This document shows positions 58,212 through 64,000 of a stretch of 64,000 nt of DNA, piece after piece. Each line of letters opens with the position of its first letter. Positions within the stretch are counted from its first letter, which is position 1. The notes beneath the pieces are model-generated. The model worked only from the letters and a program-made list of their open reading frames with translations, did not search any database and was not told where the DNA came from. A program made the position numbers and the translations under genes. Origin of the DNA: Gonatopus flavifemur (Eukaryota; Arthropoda; Insecta; Hymenoptera; Dryinidae); contig JAFFJZ010000006.1 in NCBI GenBank assembly GCA_018340375.1, positions 18,671,501 through 18,735,500 on the forward strand, read 5' to 3'.

Positions 58212-59489
58212 ATGGGTGATTTTGTTGAGCAAAGAATTTGCATGAAATTTTGTTTGCGGGATGAATATTCTTGTGCGGACACATTGGAAATGTTGCGGAA
58301 GGCTTTTGGTCATCAAACTATGGCACAAAAAAACGTTTATGAGTGATAGAACGAGTTCAAAGCGGGCCGAGAACGCGTTGAAGACGAACTGCGCTCTGGA
58401 CGACCATCAACGTCTACCAAAAAATCCAAGATTTGGTGCTTGAAAACCGCGGATTGACAATTAAAGACCTCGCTGATACTGTTGGAATATCATTTAGCTC
58501 AGCCCAAACCATTTTGAAGGATGCTTTGTGTTTCAAACGCGTCAAGTCTCGATTGATGCCAAAATCACTCAACTTTTTGGGAACAAAGCGTCGCGTTGAT
58601 GTGTGTGAAACCTTGCTATCTGACAATCAGGACCACTCGAAATGCATCATTACTGGAGACGAGACTTCACAGTGAAAAGTAAAACTTAAAGTGATCCCGA
58701 ATATCAGCTTAAAAATGCAGCCAAAAGTAGCGCCTATTCCAACTGAAAGTAAGCAATGAAGAAGACTGAATTTCAGTCAATTCCATCTTACTTTGGAATT
58801 AAAATAGAATTCCATCTTAATTCCCAAAGTAAGATGGAATTGACTGAAATTCAGTCTTCTTCATTGCTTACTTTCAGTTGGAATAGGCGCTACTTTTGGC
58901 TGCATTTTTAAGCTGATATTCGGGATTACTTCAAGTTTTACTTTTTACTGTGTTGGATTTACGCATACGACCCTGAAACCACCGACCAATTTTTTTTCGC
59001 ACGAATTTTGTACGAATATCGTGCAAAATGTGAACCACAAGACCGAAAAGACCACGGAAAAGTCGATCAAAAATCAAGGTTATGTTGACAGTTTTCTTTG
59101 ATTATCGTGGTGTGGTGCACTATGAATTCCTTTCGCCGGGCCAAACTGTCAACAAAGAATATTATTTGAGCCTTATACGTCGTTTGCGTGGAGCTATTCG
59201 TCTGATAATGCACCGGCTCACACTGCATTGGTTCTTCGCGAATTTTTTGCCAAACCCTCGATTCATATCGTTCCGCAACCACCGTATTCGCCTGATTTGT
59301 CTCCATACGACTTCTGGCTATTCAGCAAACTCAAAAGGCCAATGCGGGGACGCCGTTTTGACACGATTGAGGAGATATAAACCGAATCGAAGAAGGTCTT
59401 GAAGGCTATACCGGAAAAAGCGTTGGCAAAAGTGCGTTTTATCGGATGTGGATTACTTTGAAGGGGATGGAATTGATTTGGAAGGATAA
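58212..59489 (+). pseudogene. mariner transposase, split and mutated
   Basis: Starts MGDFVEQRICMKFCLRDE; adjacent TGA and TAG replace the WY of the usual YEWY motif near 58348; a frameshift follows GRPSTST. It continues LVLENRGLTIKDLADTVGIS and RVDVCETLLSD to ITGDET, where the MITE 58668-58952 interrupts it just before the Trp codon. Afterwards WIYAYDPETTDQ, then VMLTVFFDYRGVVHYEFLSP, a deletion that fuses LRGAIR to SDNAPAHTAL, and YSPDLSPYDFWLF. The last two Asp are 34 residues apart (D34D). A stop (ATATAA) follows RFDTIEEI. The end LDGD/EGDGIDLEG is recognisable. Inactive. Confidence 0.9.
58668..58952. mobile_element. CACAGTGAAAAGTAAAAC foldback MITE
   Basis: 285 bp, almost perfect palindrome with arms of about 130 bp (GATCCCGAATATCAGCTTAA, GCAGCCAAAAGTAGCGCC, ATTCCAACTGAAAG and complements). 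It sits in the mariner codon for Trp after GDET and is flanked by TT on both sides; removing it with one TT restores GDETWIYAYD, which proves the 2-bp duplication. Non-coding. The arms differ at only a few positions, so the insertion is young. Confidence 0.92.
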
Positions 59490-59556
59490 ATAAAGAATTT
59501 ACATTTTATGAACAGATTCACCTTACTTTTTGATCACAGTAGTAGTACATAGATCA

Positions 59557-59851
59557 CACGCAAAAAAATGAAATAGCTGTGGCAGCGACTCACTTTCTGA
59601 GCAACCTTTTTCTCCCTGCTGTGGCCAAAATAATTGGAGCTGTAGCTATTTGTTAGCTACCACAGTAGGAAATCGTAGCTATAACTGCACAGAATTGCTG
59701 GTTGATATTCGGATAGCCAAATAATTCAGCTGTTGAATTTTCGCTGTGGCTGCCACATTTCTGGCTGCTCCCGCTGAGAGAGTAGCTTTAACAGCTAAAA
59801 AATAGCTCCTGTAGCCAATTTTTAGCTATCCAAATAATAGCTGATTCCGTG
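59557..59851. mobile_element. CACGCAAAAAA/TTCCGTG MITE with TAGCTGTGGC motifs
   Basis: 295 bp flanked by CA on both sides. The interior alternates AGCTGTGGCAGC, TAGCTACCACAG, GCTGTGGCTGCCA and similar words in both orientations. Resembles 24885-25080 and, more distantly, 50504-52218. Non-coding. Confidence 0.7.
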
Positions 59852-60001
59852 CAAATCCAGAATTATCGATGGTATCGTTTTGAGAACAAGAAAATCTTAT
59901 TATTCCAAATGAACCGAAAGATCTAAACCGAGTACTGCAATTTCAGTGTTGATGTCCTCCCAACGCTGTAAAAAAGAAGTCTTAATCTTTTTGCATCTTA
60001 A

Positions 60002-61018
60002 CCCATTAACGCCCAAGCGCCTCGATTTTGTGTCAACTTTTCGACGCGATTATTTGTAATGTTATCGTCTTTGAAAGAATTCAGTTTTCACATATTCTGG
60101 CGTGAAATTTTATCCTCTTTCAGGATCCGTGGTCAAAATTATGATTAGACTTCTAGGAAAAGAGATATGGCCGATTTAAACTCAAAAAAACGTGGAAATT
60201 GAAAAAAAAAATGTTCTTGATTTGTTTTCATAATGTTATCGCCAATAATTTGTGCTCTAATTATGGACAAAGGTGGACAAAATGCTTCAGGTTTGAGGGG
60301 AGATTTTTGTTATCGAAGTGAAATCGCTTTTTTTACAAAATGGCGGCAATAATGTAAAAATTTCATGAAAAACATTACTTATTTTTTTTCTCGAAAACTA
60401 TGGACTTAATCAACAAATTCAAAAGAACAAAAATGTCTTATAATTAGTCAAGGAATACTCAAAAACTTTTTTCAAATATTTTTGACACGTTTTTGAAAAA
60501 TCAGATTTCCCGAATTTTCAAAAAAATCTAAATTGTCTCAAAAAATTCTAAAAAAATTTGTGAGCGTTCCTTGACTGATTCTGAGACACTTTTGTTCTCA
60601 TAAACTTTTCGATAAAATCTAGTTTTCGAGAAAAAAAATAAGTAATGTTTTTCATGAAATTTTTACATTATTGCCGCCATTTTGTAAAAAAAAGCGATTT
60701 CACTTCGATAACAAAAATCTCCTCTCAAACCTGAAGCATTTTGTCCACCTTTGTCCATAATTAGAGCACAAATTATTGGCGATAACATTATGAAAACAAA
60801 TCAAGAACATTTTTTTTTTCAATTTCCACGTTTTTTGAGTTTAAATCGGCCATATCTTTTTTCCTAGAAGTCTAATCATAATTTTGACCACGGATCCTGA
60901 AAGAGCATAAAATTTCACGCCAAAATATGTGAAAACTGAATTTTTTCAAAGACGATAACATTACAAATAATCGCGTCGAAAAGTTGACACAAAATCGAGG
61001 CGCTTGGGCGTTAATGGG
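60002..61018. mobile_element. 1-kb TTAA-flanked palindrome (piggyBac-type foldback)
   Basis: 1017 bp beginning CCCATTAACGCCCAAGCGCC and ending with its complement, with TTAA on both sides (59998-60001 and 61019-61022): the piggyBac superfamily signature (TTAA target, CCC...GGG ends). The arms pair over about 415 bp with only about eight differences by eye, then diverge around a loop of about 180 bp centred near 60510. No transposase; interior is AT-rich. The arm identity implies recent origin or ongoing arm conversion. Confidence 0.9.
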
Positions 61019-61067
61019 TTAAGGGGATACCAGCGGCGAAAATGTAACCCGAGTCAAATCTTTTCTG

Positions 61068-61197
61068 ACAAATTAAACGAAAATAAAGCAACAACAGGAA
61101 AATATCGCTCCGTTCATATCATGCTTTAGTGATTGAAAAAGGTCTGTACAGAGCGATATTTTGATTTCATTCCTTCGTTTTTCAATAATTTGTCAGA
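61068..61197. repeat. hairpin
   Basis: CTGACAAATTAAACGAAAAT and AAATATCGCTC at the left pair with GAGCGATATTTTG and TTCGTTTTTCAATAATTTGTCAG at the right (split here: TTCGTTTTTCAATAATTTG, TCAG). Loop about 50 bp. No target duplication identified. Confidence 0.7.
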
Positions 61198-61359
61198 ATA
61201 ATAATTTTTATCCTGTCCTTTTCCAACCAATGGGTCTAGTTGCATCTTCAGAGGTCGCTTGTATCACCTTGATTTCAGACATTGTTTTCCACATTGTGTC
61301 AGCAATTATAGATTCAGTCATGAAACGATGTGAATTTAAGACTTCCTTTGTACAGTGAG

Positions 61360-63805
61360 GAACGACGTATCATCCCATCGAAATTCATATTATTCACCAT
61401 TTTATAAACATGAGAAACAAAACGTGTTTCATAAAATCGTGTTTTTTTTGTTTGCTCCTTTTCAAACATGCACCATTTTCATTTTTCGATGCAACAAATG
61501 ACGTTGATACGCATGAAAATAACACCGAACACACAGATTATTCTACGATATTCATTTCCATAAAATCAAATATATCGGCCTGTGATTTCCGCGTATGAAG
61601 AATGGATGCCGCGCCATTATCTCAGCAATACGCGGGAATGGAAAATATTTTGCATGTTGTCGTAAATGGGTATTCGAGATGGACACATTTACGGCGAATG
61701 AAAAGTTTTTTGTATTTATACGTCGTTATATCGAAATATGATATACAGAATATCCTGAGATTTATCACCTCACCGCGGTGTTGGGGGAAAAAAATTTTGC
61801 GTAACGTTTGATATTCAAATCACTAATTTAATCCTTCATTTTGAAAGGGAGAAGAGAAAAAGAGGAACCCAGCGAAACATCTATACAAACAATACAAAAC
61901 AAGCACGTCCCCGAATCCTGGAGAAAATATTTCTTCTCTCTCATCGTATATCGTCCCTTTCAGAAGGATCCTCTAACTACTGTCCATCGATCATACCCAC
62001 CTGCTGCCATAACGTGAAAAATATACCTTTACCTCGACTCTTCCCCATCACCGGCGCAAATATATTTTCGGTATCGGTAGCAAAACACACACACACACAC
62101 ACACGCGCGTATAATAATATCTACAAAATAGAATACGAGGTTAAAAAGAGAGGGTATCTCGTAAAAAGTATCCAAATTCATTTCATCGTCTTTCCCAGAG
62201 GAAGGAGAAGATCGTAAAAAACAAATACATCATTCGACGATCAATTTTCAATGACGATAAAATTCCAAGCTCGGATTTATACTATGAATCTCAAACGTCT
62301 ATGAATTTTTACACCCCTAATTTCGAGTAGTGAATTCAGAAATCAACGAGAGATTCCTCTGAATTTTCATGAGCAATGAGGTTTATGCCGTTGTTCCTGA
62401 CGCTAAGATATATGTATATATGTTCACGTGGCATGTGTACGAACCGCGCGCATACACAAACATCAATGATATCTTCCGCTTCCCTTGTGCGGGGAGTGGT
62501 GCACTTTTCTTTTACACTCACAGAAGAAATATCATCCTCCGAGAATCGAAGTAACATTCTTTCTTTGTGAGAAGAAAATCCAGGAGGAAGGTGCAGGGTG
62601 AGTTATTTTCCATACCGGATTGGCTCATAAGGCGAGCGAGAGGGTCCGTAGGTGCTTCCGGTAATGTAGGAGCAAGATGAAAACTTTGAGAGAAGAACAG
62701 AGAGAAAATGGCGGTGATGGCGAATAAAGGGGTGAAAGGAAAGAAAAAACAAAAATGGGGGGACAAAGCGGTTGGGATACGTTTGCGAAGAGCGAATTTC
62801 AACTACGATTCCTGTCACTTCCGGATGTAGGAACTCTCAAGAGGCGAGAGAAGGAGAGACTCTACTACTGCTACCGTTGCTGCTGCTGCTACTACTACTA
62901 CTCTCTTTAGGTGGGCAGCAGATGTTCTCTACGACGTCCGTGAGCCAGAACTTCGAGTCTCTTCTCTCCCTTTCTCAAGAAAAGAGAGGGAGAGGAAATG
63001 TGCTTAACTAGCCGTCACCACCCGATGGTACCAAGCTCGTTTCGTCCTGGTGGAAACCTCTTCCAGCCCTTCGAGGATTCGCTCTCCGATTTACTCGGTC
63101 CTCTGAATCCCTCTCCAGCCCTAAACAAATGCTTTCCCAAAGGGGCTTATACTCGTCATACAAGTACAAAGTTATACTTGCTGAACTTGCAACCTAACTA
63201 CAAGCAGAGTCGACTGTGCCAACCCAACCTCTCACGGTACAGAGGAATGTAATTGTTTTCAAATCTACAAGAAGATCTCGTCTACATAATCTGCTCTGAA
63301 ACTACATAAATTTCTCTTTTAACAATCCATCACGCTTGTTTGGTGATAAAAACCCTTGCAGATCTCAGCATAAACAAAATAAATATAGTAACACACCGTG
63401 GTTTGCAAATAAATTTCATTATCGAAAGAGCTACCGACGACGAAGGCAAAATAAAACCCCTTCCTCCCCTTCCTCGCCCTTCTTTTTGTTCAACACTTTT
63501 CTTCTTTTCCCCCTGGTTCTTTTGTCAGCCGCGTATGTGCATAAATCATAATAAGAAAGTCCTCTCTCAAGCATTCCATTCGCGTCTGCGTTGTATTATT
63601 ATTTTGCCAAGAAAATCTTCCACGTCGGGAGAAGAACGTGGAATTACAAAAGAATGCACAGATGTAGCGTTATTTTTAGAAATTAATTTTCTGCCTTCCG
63701 TTACCCGGGCATTCAAAAGCAACCGCGGGTTACCATATGATTTCACCAGAATCATCGAGGGTGCGGGTTATATTTTTCCATGATTGAATGAATTAGTTCA
63801 CTTAC
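61360..63805. other. unique DNA with simple repeats
   Basis: Contains a CA microsatellite (62085-62104) and a CTG/CTA trinucleotide run (about 62867-62903) in a GC-richer block 62570-63250. That block keeps several frames of 70-95 codons open on both strands, including one with a Leu homopolymer from the trinucleotide repeat; none shows a domain. If the two candidate exons belong together, this is intron next to the 63806-63853 exon. Confidence 0.45.
62085..62104. repeat. (CA)n microsatellite
   Basis: Ten CA dinucleotides followed by CGCGCG. Confidence 0.9.
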
Positions 63806-63853
63806 CATGGATTGCCAGAAGAGATCCCAAACCCGTTGCCCCTCGATTCGCAC
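63806..63853 (-). other. candidate 48-nt microexon (5' UTR or coding)
   Basis: On the minus strand a T-rich tract ends in TTTTGATTTCAG (acceptor at 63854) and 48 nt later a GTAAGTGAA donor begins at 63805. Both sites are close to consensus. The segment is GC-richer than its surroundings and open in at least two frames (VRIEGQRVWDLFWQSM or, one base later, CESRGNGFGISSGNPW); 48 is a multiple of three. It ends CAATCCATG, so it could also carry a start codon. Given that the 3608-3666 exon on the same strand already contains a start and signal peptide, a noncoding 5' UTR exon is a reasonable reading. Nothing identifies the gene. Confidence 0.45.
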
Positions 63854-64000
63854 CTGAAATCAAAATAAAAGCAAAACATGAATTCCGTGGAGAATAATGA
63901 TCGAAACCAGACGTTCGTTGTTCGTTGTACAAAGTTAACACGCGTATATAAACTCGCGTGAAGCTAAGGAGAAACGCCACGTTCTGAGAGAAGTTTAGGA
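63854..64000 (-). other. probable intron upstream of the microexon
   Basis: Contains the polypyrimidine tract and acceptor of the 63806-63853 candidate exon on the minus strand; no other feature seen before the window ends. Confidence 0.4.

Larger units (their letters stand above)
58018..59542 (+). mobile_element. mariner element interrupted by a foldback MITE
   Basis: TIRs CCACTGTGATCAAAAAGTGA and TTACTTTTTGATCACAGTAG (about 20 bp, two or three mismatches), flanked by TA (58016-58017 and 59543-59544). 1525 bp; subtracting the 285-bp nested MITE leaves about 1240 bp, near the normal mariner length. It is a third mariner group in the window, distinct from 46769 and 40805. Confidence 0.9.
59964..61357. 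mobile_element. CACTGTAAAA...GTCTT MITE, interrupted copy
   Basis: Left end CGCTGTAAAAAAGAAGTCTTAA, right end GAATTTAAGACTTCCTTTGTACAGTG; flanks AA and AG. The ends and the words CAGACATTG and CATTGTGTCAGC match the 95-bp copy at 21225-21319. The extra length comes from the TTAA palindrome 60002-61018 and a hairpin at 61068-61197. Confidence 0.6.

Noticed and set aside
62772..63011. 79-codon frame with a Leu-rich signal-like segment
   Set aside because: The Leu run is the CTG/CTA trinucleotide repeat; no splice-supported exon structure.

Overview
The window is AT-rich eukaryotic DNA with no host gene body in it. It looks like the inside of a very long intron, or of a gene-poor region, in an insect. 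Four different mariner remnants, dense MITEs with CACTGAG/CACGGAG ends, abundant TCGA/CpG words in the unique sequence and canonical GTRAGT/TTTCAG splice signals suggest an insect, perhaps a hymenopteran; the order is a guess. No rRNA, intact tRNA, CRISPR, retroelement polymerase, bacterial or viral gene was recognised.

Host coding signal is limited to two minus-strand, splice-flanked candidate exons near the two ends: a 48-nt microexon at 63806-63853 and a start-codon exon at 3608-3666 that encodes a signal-peptide-like N-terminus (MKRATLMLVVCLLAPLTG) and stops at a GTGAGT donor. If both belong to one gene, about 60 kb of intron lies between them and nearly everything else listed sits in that intron.

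Region by region: 1-4.8 kb mostly unique with short microsatellites; 4.8-6.1 kb MITE cluster; 6.1-11.2 kb unique; 11.2-15.7 kb deeply nested foldback elements; 15.7-17.6 kb unique; 17.6-22.6 kb GGCCCA-motif repeats, two abutting hAT-type insertions and a MITE; 22.6-27.2 kb mostly unique; 27.2-29.9 kb a minus-strand mariner split by two MITEs, then a MITE holding a third; 29.9-36.6 kb unique, with one tRNA-like relic; 36.6-39.1 kb a 1.06-kb MITE holding a tRNA-like sequence and a 45-bp tandem array inside an inverted repeat; 40.8-42 kb a decayed cecropia-like mariner; 44.7-45.8 kb nested MITEs; 46.8-48.05 kb an almost complete mariner with perfect 29-bp TIRs; 48.2-52.2 kb more MITEs, including a TTAA-flanked one; 52.2-56.1 kb unique; 56.1-61.4 kb foldbacks, a mariner split in its catalytic motif, and a 1-kb TTAA-flanked near-perfect palindrome; 61.4-64 kb unique plus the microexon.

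The main result is structural. Most MITEs here end in CAC...GTG (CACTGAGAGAAA, CACGGAGAAAA, CACTGTAAAA) or in a few other TIRs, have unrelated interiors, and are flanked by a 2-bp duplication of variable sequence (AA, CA, TG, AT, TT, TA). In two or three cases a second repeat copy or a transposase reading frame in this same window gives the empty site and supports the 2-bp duplication. This fits the CMC (CACTA/Mirage/Chapaev) DNA-transposon superfamily, but no CMC transposase is present here.
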